DNA of 64,000 bases from Muraenolepis orangiensis. Its lineage: Eukaryota; Chordata; Actinopteri; Gadiformes; Muraenolepididae. This document shows positions 1 to 28,056 of the stretch, in pieces; positions within the stretch are counted from its first letter, which is position 1; each line of letters starts with the position of its first letter. Location: contig CM051007.1 of NCBI GenBank assembly GCA_027704905.1, positions 27,849,395-27,913,394 on the forward strand, given 5' to 3'. A program made the position numbers and the translations under genes. The notes under the pieces were generated by a model. That model was not told where the DNA came from. It was given only the letters and a program-made list of their open reading frames with translations, and did not search any database.

Positions 1-463
1 GAAGGTGCGGGGTTGCCTCTCCATCTTCCCATGAGGGGTGGGGGGTTGTATAGTACAGCGTCATATCCCGCGCCCCCAGCAGAGTGGTCCGCCGGCGGCA
101 CCACACGCCGGAGTCGTCGGAATTCCGTGACGTCACTTCGGCAGTGCGTGGTTGCCCCGGGTTACCAGTGACGACAATGAATGGGGGCGTTACGTTACGT
201 TGGGGCCGCCCCGCCCACCGCCGCTATACACACCACGTGCTCCGTATATAATAACCCGCTTCCATCGGGTGGACAGCAGTGACACACGGCAGTACAGCGG
301 GATTCCACACTCACGGCACACGTCACAAGTTCGATACCAACGCCCCAAGGATTACATTTCTTTTTCGGATTTCGGATATAGTATATCATATCATATCATA
401 TAATATAATATATCATATTATATTATATTATATTATATTCTGTACGTTTTGAATCGTCTCAAC
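1..463. other. 5' flank of the SGK-type kinase gene
   Basis: GC-rich for the first 240 bases, then an AT-rich (ATATT)n stretch at about 378-440 just before the start codon. It probably contains promoter and 5' UTR, but I found no convincing core promoter motif and cannot place a transcription start. Confidence 0.4.
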
Positions 464-6335
<5,872 letters not shown>

Positions 6336-6791
6336 GCCCTCTCCCCTTCCCCCCCCACACTCCCACCCTCCCTCCCTCCGTCCCTCCCTGGCCCGGCTTC
6401 ACCACTGGAGACACAGACTCACAGGCAGGGGCTTGTCACAGGGACCACACAGGGGCCTGTGGGACATTCCAAATGGGGGGGGGGGGTGTTGGTACGATCC
6501 GTCCCGACGTGGCGGACAGATGCAGATCTCCCTTGCGAGATGAAGTGAGGACATCTTATCAGACTCCTCTTTCCCCACCTCCTCCTCCACCCGAAGGCTC
6601 ACGACGGACTTGAAAAGGGTGCCAAGTTTGGAAACTGGGATGGGGTTTTCTTTTTTTATGACTGAAAGACTGAAAATAGCCTTTTTATTTTTGCTGGTGA
6701 AGGACACGTGAAGAGGAAGTGCCTGAGCGTCTAAAGGCAGTGTTGAAGGAAGCAACAGAGCTGTTTTGGACCCCCCACGGTGGTGTGGTGT

Positions 6792-6827
<36 letters not shown>

Positions 6828-8311
6828 CCATTTTGAGTTTAAAAGACGGTGTCTGTGACCGTCTCTGATATCACTGTTGTTTAAATGTTTTTGTTGTCGT
6901 TTTATTGCGAAACGCTGTTGTTGCACTCAAAGGAGACGAGGGGTCAAGGGTCACATGCCATGGTTTACAACAGCTGCACATCTTCCCCTCAGTGACGTCA
7001 CTTTTAGAAAGAAAATGGCATTCCACAGAAATTGACTGGGTATACGGAACAATAGGTGCCCTGTTAATTCCCTGCAAAATATTGACCATTCCTCAGAAGA
7101 ACAAGAGAAAGTGTACTGTATGAAACTAAAATGTTACCATGTTACCAAATTGTTTTTACGACTAACTAACCGCAAAACCATTGTCTGTTTTACGTTTAAA
7201 CGTTTACACTGTACACGCTGATCTTAAATGTAAGACAAAATGTTAAAAAAAAAAAAAACCCGTGCTATTGGTTACGTGCTATTTTCCTATATATTTTACT
7301 TTACACATCTTTTATTTTAATATGCCACAATGCAAACGTGCGTTGACCTAAACAGAGCTGTGTTCTTTTTTCCAGGCTTCCTGGAATTATTTTCATATCA
7401 AAAAGAGAAATCAGTTGATTTAGCAATAATGTTATTTACAATAACATTGTAAATAACAATAACTGTAAAATGTGATGGTCTCGCGATCATCAGAATCGAT
7501 CCTTCACTGCGACATACGATTCCAGGCGACGAGAGAGTAACTGTGAACGGCTTGTGCCTGACCCCCCCCCGTGTACATGTACACGCTATACATGGATATA
7601 CATATATATATACATGTATATACATATATATACATGTGTAGTACAACACGTATGTACAACATGTATGTACAACATGTATGTACAACACATATGTACAACA
7701 CGTATGTACGGTTAATCATATCTTCCGCCCTGGTAGTCCTTTCCGCTGCTCTTCGTCGAGATAGAAAGTTCTGGAAGAACTGAAATGTTGGACCAGACTT
7801 TTAGTTTAACACCAAAAACCATCATGATTCAGTTAAAAGAAAGTGCAATAATAATAATAATAATGATAAGTTGATTTTTAGATGATATAAAAAAAAGATG
7901 ATTATTTTCATGACTGTAAATGATAATTTATGAATCTATTAAATTATTGAGGCGTTGTAGTATTAGGGTTTTCATGAGGAAACGAATCACGTGTTCCTGA
8001 CATGTTTAGGTCCAACCCTTTGTAAAAAGTGTATATATATATATATTTTAGTCTTGAAATATGAATGGCTACACTGCAAGGTTGTGCATTTTCTACTGAG
8101 TATACGACAGTCATGCATTTCTAGACTTATTTTTTTCCCCCATATGCCGAGGAATCAACTTTTTGATTTATCCCTTTTTCATGTATATTTATTCACGCAC
8201 AAGTGTATGTTTATTGTACCACGACTGTACACACGGGGAAATTGTCCTTGTTACACGATGAAGACATTTAACTGTAACCTGTTCTCAGCAGTGGATAATA
8301 AATATAATAAA
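6336..8311 (+). other. sgk 3' UTR with hairpin and candidate poly(A) signals
   Basis: AT-rich, with no coding potential. It holds a (GT)n tract at about 6789-6824, a perfect 12-bp hairpin at 7431-7457, a TACA-rich short tandem array at about 7575-7705, and two overlapping AATAAA signals at 8297-8302 and 8306-8311. The extent of the UTR is inferred from these signals. Confidence 0.5.
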
Positions 8312-9177
8312 TCTACGTAATCTAAAATACTAATAGATTCTTTTTGTCTGTAAAAGAGGTACATACGTGTATAATATTTTACATCTTGATGTACTATTTT
8401 CCAATACAACCTATTTGACATATTTATACATATACACACATACGTGCTGTTGATAAAAAAAGGAGCTTTCAGAAGGGTTTGGAACACAAGTATCGCTTAT
8501 TCCAAAAAAATTAATAATTGTGAATCAGTCATTTATAAAAATGTTGACGGGTCCGAAATTAATGTTTTGTTTATCTCTGTGTAAGATGTCTGACGTTGGT
8601 TCACTGCAATTAACAATTAAGGCTAGTTAGTTAGTAGTTTCCAGTTTTTTGCCAAATTTGAGAGCAACTGCTAGTACTCAGCGACAAGAGTGTAGGAGCA
8701 AGACCAGGGAGTGAACATTTATTCAGATTTTTCTCTACCACGAAAGAGTCAAAGATTCACCACTCATTCACACGACATGAATACTTTCAGGTTGTGCATT
8801 AAAATGGCAACCCGTTAAATGGAATGGAAAAGGGAGACCTCTAGTGGCCGAATGTAATACATGTTATACATTTTATAAATGGCACCTTTAAATGCACTTA
8901 CAATATGTGTTGGTTGACCTTAACAGCCTGGTGCTTTCACAAACAAACAAAATAAATATGTTTATATGTCTATATGCCAAACAATCTCAATAAACAGGAA
9001 CAGCCTATAGTCCTGAGCATGGAGGAATAGTGGGATCGAGTGAGGTAACAGGGAGCTATACCTCAGTGTGACTAATAAAGAAAGGCCGTTTGGTTTACAC
9101 GTTTTCTCACCTGTCCTGCCGTTAACCCGCACACACCTGTCGCTCCGCATCTCGCTTCACGTCAACGGGTGTGCGCA
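8312..9177. other. intergenic, nothing recognised
   Basis: AT-rich sequence between sgk and eya3. I see no gene, RNA or mobile element I can support. Confidence 0.5.
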
Positions 9178-9191
9178 CTGCGCATGCGCAG
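9178..9191. promoter_or_regulatory. palindromic NRF1-type site, probable eya3 promoter
   Basis: CTGCGCATGCGCAG is a perfect palindrome matching the NRF1 consensus. It lies in a locally GC-rich patch (about 9120-9230) just upstream of a good splice donor at 9327, which fits a CpG-type promoter for eya3. Confidence 0.5.
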
Positions 9192-9199
9192 ACGGAACA

Positions 9200-9326
9200 G
9201 GGAGGGGGGGGGAAACTTCCTGCAAAATAGTGATCCCTAACAACAGACAAAGCTTGTGACAGTGTGTGCATTGCATTGGAGACGATTCAATAACAAATAA
9301 AAGCACAGCGACTATCTCACTTGATG
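9200..9326 (+). other. eya3: candidate non-coding first exon of eya3
   Basis: The sequence ending TTGATG is followed by GTAAGT, a near-perfect donor, at 9327. The first eya3 coding exon begins two bases before its ATG after a real acceptor (CCCCCCTGCAG), so an upstream non-coding exon must exist; this is the best one I see. The 5' end is a guess. Confidence 0.4.
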
Positions 9327-10541
9327 GTAAGTTGATCGATTATTTATAGATCGTTTCGACATTTCTACACATGCTCCCCCCCTCTCTCTCTCTCTCTGTG
9401 TGTGTGTGTGGAAACAACATAAAGAGTTGTTGTTTTCTCACACACACACACACACACATTGCTGAGCTATTTCAGTAGCCACTCCTTGGGCTAAGATCCC
9501 GACTATGACTTGGAACCGAAAACTTTGGTATGGGTGGTGGGTGGGGGGCACGGGACATTATTAAACCTTATTAAACATATTCGTGTTTGCAAACGTGAGG
9601 TTCTAACAACATGCGATCACCGGGTTATCAACCTAATAATACAAAAGAGTGTCAGTGTGTGTGTGTGTGTGTGTGGGAAGTGGATATTGCAAAAGGATAA
9701 TGTGTTTTGACTTTGGGCCTTTTTTTTTTTTTTTTGAAAGAAACCCTTTACAGGATTTTAGCGGTTAGTTTAACTTACTTAGGAGTGATCGTATCACTAG
9801 TAGTCATTAAGGTTTCGTGTGTGCCGATCGTCTGAGAATCGGCCGTAAGGGAGGGTCGGGGATAAGACGAGACCGTTTGTAAACTTGTCCTTGGGATGCG
9901 GCTACTTGCTGGATGTGTAGCCAGCCGTGGCTAGCCCTGCTAGCGTCTGTTGTGTGTGTGTTGTGTATATGATACACAGTCTGTGTGTGTGTGTTGTGTA
10001 TATGATACACACACAGATCCCACACGTTCACTCGATTTGTGTAGACCTGTAGACCTTGCATTTACAACGTCTAAAATGACGTTCATTTGGACTGAAAAGC
10101 TGTGTGTGTGTGTGTGTCAGTCACTGACTGCAACCTAACGTTGGAACTAACTAACGCTTCATATTCCCGGCGTTAAACCCAAGAGAGAACGTGTTCGTGT
10201 TCCGTTTCACACGTGCGCCTAACGGAAATGAACGGCTGATTTAAAAACAAGCGGGTTAACAAGACGTCGTTTAACGTCAACCGAAACATAGTGAGCGGTA
10301 GGCGGCGTCGTCGTCTTACTTGGCCCGCACGCGACACGCAGGCACGCGCCGCTCGTCGGTGGTCTCTCTCCCGGCCGCTCTGATTGGCCGGCGGTATCGG
10401 TGACGATACCCACGGTTACTAGTGGCAACGACGAGGCCTTCGTATTATTATTGTTATGAGTGTGTGTGAGTGAGTGAGTGAGTTTTGACCACCACCAATA
10501 TGTGTCACGTGTGTCAACTGTTTGACACTAGACACTGCCTG

Positions 10542-10679
<138 letters not shown>

Positions 10680-10772
10680 AAGCAAGCGGTTGTTTTATGT
10701 CATGTCAAATAAGCAGTTTATATAGAGTGGCTTGTATTTTGGAGAGATATTAGATTTTCATTTTAGTATTAT

Positions 10773-10990
10773 GTGTCAAGTCAAGTTTATTGTTACTTCA
10801 CAGTTTACACAAGTATAAAGCAGTGAGTGAAAATCTTATGTGCAATACCCAACGACAGACAGAGTCGTGGGATGTAAACATGTGATGAAGTGTAGTCCAG
10901 GTGCTATTGCAAAAATAACTACTAATATACAAACCAGAATAACAATACAAATGTGAATGTCCACAATATATGTGCAGCTGTGTACAGAAT
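10773..10990 (+). mobile_element. dispersed repeat R2, copy 1
   Basis: Begins near TCAAGTCAAGTTTATTGT and contains CACAGTTTAC and AAGTATAAAGCAGTG. The same order occurs at about 35711-35890. Probably a retroelement-tail or SINE-type repeat; the class is not certain. Confidence 0.6.
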
Positions 10991-12192
10991 AAATCTTACC
11001 GTAATCCACAAAAATATGTATTCACATGATCAATCAAAAAGTACACTATAATGTGTGTATCATTTAATACAGTATGTGATGAGGTTGAATATAGGCCGGT
11101 TGTGCCAGCCTTATATGGATCTATTGGCAAAGGAAATATATTGTTTTGTGCTTGTCGTACCTTAAATTAAGTCATACCACCATTTAAATGTAAATAACCT
11201 AAATGAGCCTGTAGAACAGGGTTTAGAGTTTCTGGGTATGTTGTTATAATGTAATGGTTTGAAAGGTTAGGGTTAGGTTTGTGGCTCTATTGTTTCAAGA
11301 GTGATGCTCTCAATAATGGCCATATTTTCTCTCTCAAATACAGAACTGTGCCTATATGAAATATTTAGTTTATTCATTATTGCATGTATTAATGAGGAGT
11401 TGCGTCCATGTCTCTATAGTAAAGCAGCAAGTGTGTTAAGGACAAAGGTTTTCCTGAAAATAACAGCAACCGTGTTTTTTTATATATTAGAATTATCAGG
11501 TTGTCAAAAAAAAACAAATAAAATGTAATCACCTTGACCCCCCCGTCGGCGGGCTTGCGGCCAAATCCCCCCAAATCCCGTTCACATCAGATAAGGGTTA
11601 CCTTATCCGTGTCATGTTGGAGCGTAGGAGCCACTCGTGCGGGGTCTTGCATAAACCCTCCCAACCGGCACGCCACCGCGGACGCAGAACGTGAGCCACA
11701 AACGGGTACCCGGGCCTAATCGGGATCCTTCTGAATTCCCCAGTTGGCCTACTTTTCCTCTGCCATCCTGGCGGTGTAGCGGTTATATAAATGGCCTATC
11801 TCTCGTTTCGCCGCCTTGGGGTTGGCAGAGACGGTAGCTGGAGAAACCAGGTTAGATCTTATCTCGCCGGGCTGCCCCAAACGATACGACAGCTTGCACC
11901 TGAGCACCTCATGCTCGCGGGAGGACATGTTTGGCCGACTGTAGGTTAGGGCACGTGTAAACAGGCCCCTTGGCGCCTAATCCCTACTGTAAACACCGTG
12001 AGCCCGGGGCCAGGGGGGGGACACGTGCGGGTGGCGGGAGGAGCCAGTGCTTGGCCCATTTCCTGCTTCCCCCAAACGGTACCACCTTCTCCCCGCCTCT
12101 GTGTGGGTTACCCTGGTGATGGGACAGAGTCAGGGCAGGAGTGGGAGGACCACTGCATAGTGTGGGGATAGAGAGAGGGAGAGGGGGAGGGG

Positions 12193-12230
<38 letters not shown>

Positions 12231-12402
12231 GTCACAAACCCAGGGTACTTAAGGCACAGACCCCCTGCATTCCTCCTAACTGGGTGTGTGTGTTTTCCCG
12301 ATGCTGGTGGCGCTGGGTGAAGCAGGGTCAACACGGCGGCAGCAGGTCCAGAGAGCAGTAGGAGGAACCAGGGGCCCAATGACAGCTCGCCCCCCTGCAG
12401 AG

Positions 12403-22047
<9,645 letters not shown>

Positions 22048-22419
22048 ACCCGGTGCTGGTGGAGGGGGGTTGCTGGGAGGTTCCTCACCGCCGAAGCCCA
22101 GTGGGAAGAGACACCAGGCCTGAGGACACCAGGCCCCCCCCCCCCTCCCACCCTCAACCAAACTCCACTATACAACTTTGATTTCATGTTGCCTTTTTTT
22201 TTTCATTGTAGTCGTTCCTTTTTATTATTTTTTTTTTTTATACGATTGTGGTAAAAGCGCCGGCCCGAGCCTGGAGTTTAGCAGGCTAGGGCCGGCGAGG
22301 ACTCGTGGGGGGAGGGACCAACGTTTTAAGACGGTTTGGTGAGACTGGATGGATGACCCTTGAACCTGTATGGCAGCTAAACGCTCAAACAAGCTGGAAC
22401 TGGCACTGACTGGGACACC

Positions 22420-22546
22420 AAGAGGGACTCTTTCTCTCCGTCTCTCTTTCCCACACTCTCCCCTCATCTCTCTCTCTTCATCTCTCTCTCTCTCTCTCTC
22501 TCCTCATCTCTCTCTCTCTCACTCTCCTCATCTCTCACTCTCCTCA

Positions 22547-22623
<77 letters not shown>

Positions 22624-22668
22624 ATCTCTCTCTCTCTCTCTCTCATCTCTCTCTCCCTCATCTCTCTC

Positions 22669-22766
<98 letters not shown>

Positions 22767-22798
22767 TCATCTCTCTCTCTCTCCTCATCTCTCTCTCA
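22420..22798. repeat. (TC)n tract, about 380 bp
   Basis: Mostly pure CT dinucleotide with CTCAT and CACTC interruptions. Confidence 0.95.
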
Positions 22799-23872
22799 CG
22801 TCACCACGGCTCCTCCCCCTGTGATGGTTCTTGAAGGTCGTCAAGAAGAACCCAACCCGAGCGGACATTCTGAGCTGGCGTTGGCACTCATTCCGAAAAG
22901 CTTATAAACGCATGGATGTTGCTTTTGTTTGTTGATTTTTGTTTATCACATTACAAATACTAACGCTGGCGGTAACAAGAGAATTTCAAGTTCAGTTTTT
23001 ACATCCTCGATGAAGTCGTTGGTGGAGTCCGGTCTGAAAGGTACTCTCTGTTACGGTTACGGGACGTTCCTCTCATGCACCTGACCTCTTGTGAGGGGTC
23101 AGCTGACCTGGCTTTCCCCCGTGGGGCAGCAGACCACCTGACCCCACTGTGACCGCGCTGTGTTGTGACAGCGTGGTCTGGTTCTGGTTTCTATCTGACG
23201 CGGGAAGTAACCCTCCGTCACTCCTCTCTCCTCCTCGAGGCTACGGGATAAAAACCAAAACCCACATGCTTACCCAGAATCCATAGTCTCAGCTGAGGAG
23301 TTTTACACGGAAGTTTGGCTTTGCTTAAGTTTTTTTTTTTAAATGCTCTTTAGTTCTATCTTTAACTGGGACGGGGAAGGGGGGGGGGGGGGGGTTAGGA
23401 ATTTTTGATACACCAAAATAGTTCGCACTATCACCATCACAGTAGAATTCCACTTCCTGTTTCCTGTGTGTCAACCGATCCTATGGACTTTGCTATGCTG
23501 CCCCCCCCCCCCCTTATTCTCCCCCCCCCCCTCTCACAGGGATCACTGTGAAAAGTGTTAGGAGGGAGAGGGTATTGTATTAAATAGGGTTAATACTAAT
23601 TATTGCAATTGATGATGTCATACTGACCCCCCCCCCCCCCCCCCCACCACCCTCTAAACAAACTCATCGCTGGGGTTTCTAATATGCTCAGTGTTCCCAT
23701 GACGACGACGATGATGATGATGAAGATGGATACAATTAGGGTGTGGCTCTGTAGTCCTTCACAGTCTGAGGCGTGAACCAATCGCGGTTTCTTCCCCCAG
23801 TGAGTCATGTGAGGCAGGCAGGTTATTCCCAGCCTCACTCTTAAAAAGAAACACACCACTTTCCTACCGGTC

Positions 23873-24064
<192 letters not shown>

Positions 24065-24381
24065 ACAATCATCACATGTAGCGTTGGTGGCATGCCCATT
24101 AACCAATCAGAGATGGAGAGGGTTAGGGAGGTGGGGGAGGGGGTGTGTCTCTGTGGAAGGTTATGACTGAATTGAACTGAGCCTGGTTTCACATGGACAC
24201 CCATGCAGCTTTTGACCAATAAGAATGTTGTTGTTGTATTAGGTTGTTTTCGTTTTGTGTATCAGCATATTTATATTGTGCCTTTTTTTTTTTTTTAACC
24301 AGTTATTGTACACTCTGTAATCTCAAAAGGGGAAACTACCGTCATATGTTTATCCAAAGTGTTGTTCTGTTTGTTACCTTT

Positions 24382-24650
24382 ATATATATATAGATATATA
24401 TATCTATATATATATATCTATATATATATATCTATATATATCTATATCTATATATATATCTATATATATATATATAGATATATATATATCTATATATATA
24501 TCTATATATAGATCTATATATATATCTATATATATATATCTATATATATAGATATATATATCTATATATATAGATATATATATATAGATATCTATATATA
24601 TAGATATAGATATCTATAGATATAGATATAGATATATATATATATATATA
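24382..24650. repeat. TA / ATATCT palindromic AT repeat, about 270 bp
   Basis: Alternating (TA)n with regularly spaced TATCTATA and TATAGATA blocks, so the tract is rich in short inverted repeats. Confidence 0.9.
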
Positions 24651-25053
24651 ATCTGCAGAGGCACTTCAACAACTTGACATGTTTAAAAGACAAAAATACC
24701 AATTATGGTATGATTATTTTTCTTTCCAAAATGCTTCAGATTTTATTTTTAATAAGTTAGTGTTACCTGACGTTATTACATCTCGAAAACTGGTAAATGA
24801 TATTACAAATTATACTTATTTTTATTTTTTTGTGGATGATTCATCATATGAACTATCCCGAATCTTGGCTGATCGGCGTGAGGTCATCGTTCAGATTATA
24901 CCGTTTTTATTTCTGAATGAAAACTAATTTTGCCGACGAACTTGTATGTAACATTTGCGACCGTCACCTGTGGTACCTGTGGACGTGGCTCGGAGACAAT
25001 CAACAGAAGAAGAAGAACATGATGCACATATGCAGTCGGTACTGACCCACTCT

Positions 25054-25227
<174 letters not shown>

Positions 25228-25661
25228 CTGAAATATTGTACTACCTAAAAGGGAATTCCCAATCCCTTGAATGTCCCCTATAACGTGTAATGGGGGGGGG
25301 GGGGGGAGGTGGAATCTCAAAAGCACGTCATGACCCTTTCAACTTCATTGTTGTCAACTCTGAGGAGGGGGAAAGGTGGCTACACCTTAACGTGTTGCAA
25401 GGGATTGTGGGACTTTGTTTTTGTGTTATTTTTGCTGGGTTACCCGGACGCACGGCGGATCGTTTGAGGTCTCCAGTGAGTCTCTTCATATTAGATTTTC
25501 CCCTTTTTTTTTTTTCCAATGCCAAAGACTATTGTATTTTTTTTAAACTGCAACCTTTAAACGTTTGTTTGTTTGTTTGTTTGTTTGTTGTTGGGGTTGT
25601 TTATTTTAATTTCTTGTTACATTTCATCTCATGGCAGTGACCCACATGGTGGTGCTCGTGT

Positions 25662-25722
<61 letters not shown>

Positions 25723-25760
25723 ACACACATACACACACATACACACACACACACACACAC
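25662..25760. repeat. (CA)n with CATA interruptions
   Basis: About 100 bp of CA with three ATACA interruptions towards its 3' end. Confidence 0.93.
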
Positions 25761-25872
25761 AGAGCGACGGCCCGGCTGTCCACCGTCATTCACATGGTCC
25801 GTCTTGGCGCCTCCTGTGTTGTCCTGTTCAAGGCCCTCCTGCTGTGTTCTGTACACACTCCTGTACAATGTA

Positions 25873-25878
25873 AATAAA
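25873..25878 (+). terminator. candidate poly(A) signal (eya3)
   Basis: AATAAA in TGTAAATAAACTATC, the last good signal before the convergent xkr8 gene. Confidence 0.45.
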
Positions 25879-25937
25879 CTATCAAATACTGTAAAGAGAA
25901 ATGAGGAAATCACGTTTTTACTGGTTCCTGATTGTGT

Positions 25938-25943
25938 TTTATT
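25938..25943 (-). terminator. candidate poly(A) signal (first xkr8 gene)
   Basis: TTTATT on the + strand is AATAAA on the minus strand, about 680 bases past the stop codon at 26622. A TA-rich tract lies at 26047-26110 within the inferred UTR. Confidence 0.45.
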
Positions 25944-26621
25944 GATACAACATGGCTGTTGATAAATAAGAATAAATAGAAAAAGGTCATTACAATCACA
26001 ATTGACAAAAAAAAGCACCATTAGGTATATTTGTATGAGATAGATTTATATATATATATATATATGTATGAGATAGATATACAGTATATATATATATATA
26101 TATATATATAGAAAGTGGACAGTCGGTGGACAGATTTGTCAATGCAAATATATAGCAATATTGCAACCAGGACGAGTGTGTCGTGCTCTAGCTGTACTCC
26201 GTTAGCAATGGAATGTAAACCGCTACAAACACTGGTCCCATCTCTTGTCATCGGTTCTTCTGAACAAAGTGCAGAACCGATAGATGACCCGGAGAGAAAA
26301 GACTTCAGAACGAAAATGACGACGACGGCGGAAAACAAGAGAGTACGGCTTGACTTGAACTTCGCACTGAAATGTTACGAAACCCCCGTGTCACATAAGC
26401 CCTGGGAGATGAGGTCACTGACCGGTCACTGATATGAGTAAGGAGCACAAAACAAACCACAGTCGGTGCCACACGTTCAGAGCGTAACACGAACGCCTGC
26501 AGGGCGAAGGATTCCGTCACCTCCGCGGTGTCTCACTTGAACGTCAATTTGATTTCCTGTCTCAGAGGAACTAGGAGTAGAAGTTCTGAGACAAGAGCTT
26601 CATCCTTCTGTTCTCCGGTTC

Positions 26622-28021
26622 TCAGCTCACCTCTCGAACCAGCCAAGATAGATCCCTGGAATCCACTTGGTCGCCGTCAACTGTGATGTTGGATACGTCT
26701 CCGGCGTAAGCGCAGAGTTTCATAGGCTTTAGTAGGTCTGGCGACGGCTCGCCGTCAGTCATACCGTCCGATGACCGCGCAGACGGGGAACTTTCCAGCT
26801 TGGGATGACAGAACCTGTAGTACAGCAGTTTGAGCAGGATACCGCCCAGGTACACCCCGAGGACCACGCCGCTCATGACGATGGCAATGCACGGGGACAG
26901 AACGGCGGCGCCCGGCGGGGCGTCGAGGGTCCGCCAGCACGCCAGGCCGCAGAGCAAGACCAGGTCCGCCAGCATCCAGGTGTGGTAGAGGATGCAGCGG
27001 CGTGCCGTGTTGCCCTCCGTCACGTTGAACCAGCTGAAGTACCAGATGAGGCCCACGGTGGCCCGGTAGAGCCACTCGCCGCCCGCGCTGTCCATCAGCG
27101 AGGTCCCGGCGCACCAGGCCAAGAAGAGCAGCACGGCCCAGCAGCACAGGAAGTGCGTGAAGATGTAGCAGGGCAGGGCGTGGGCGAACAGCGCCAGGGC
27201 GACCAGACGGGGGAAGATGAGCAGCAGGTTCCAGGCGAAGTACAGCAGGGAGGAGAGGGCGCCCTGCTGGGCCTTGTCGGGGAGGAAGGAGCGCAGGGAG
27301 CGGTGGTACAGGGTGACGCTGCAGGCGATGGCCGAGGCCGACCCAAGGGCCTTCAGCACTGGAGGAGATGAGGGGATAACAAAACGTTCAAAGACGTTTC
27401 TGCCTTCCTTTTCTACTACACTCTGTACAACTCTGCAGCTTATCTACAGCACATTTAGGTCCATATCAATTTAAATAGGCCTAACGCCCATTCAAATGAG
27501 TGATAAGGGTCGAAACTGGTGACCTCTGGCTTGTGAGACCAAGCCTTTTTCCAACTGTAACAACTGTTGTTGTTGTGTAACTACCACTAATATGATAAAT
27601 ATATATTTTGTTTCCATTATTATTAGGACCACCACCCTCATTGCCATGATTTATAAACATTTATTATATACTCTAGTCTGCACTCTATCCAGTTTTTCCT
27701 TGTAATAAATAATAAATAATAACAACAAAAAAACAAAAAGAAAGAAACACTACGATGGTCTACGATTGTGAGCGTATAGCGCGAACACGTACTGGTCACG
27801 GGGTCCCTCCAGTCGCCGCTCCTCAGCATCACGGTCAGCATCAGGACCAGCTGGGGCGAGCTCTCCGAGAAGGTCTCCACCAGGCGCAGCAGCGCCAGGT
27901 CGTGGGACAGGTACACCGCCGTGTTCCTCGGGGCCCGCCGCTTGGACCAGAGGCTGCACAGGGCCACCTCCAGCACCCCGACATACCTGCAGCCAGGAAG
28001 GGTATGAGTAGGGCTATCAGT

Positions 28022-28056
<35 letters not shown>

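Noticed and set aside
449..463. Upstream extension of the sgk reading frame
   Set aside because: The extension would need a TTG start; the ATG at 464 matches the SGK1 N-terminus.
24679..24927. 82-aa AT-rich open frame downstream of eya3
   Set aside because: No recognisable domain, no splice or promoter context, and composition like the flanking UTR.
26805..27371. 188-aa frame antisense to xkr8 copy A exon 3 (and a 248-aa one at 31838-32584 over copy B)
   Set aside because: Shadow frames caused by GC-rich third codon positions; their sequence is low-complexity Gly/Gln/Glu and the sense strand has clear XKR motifs.
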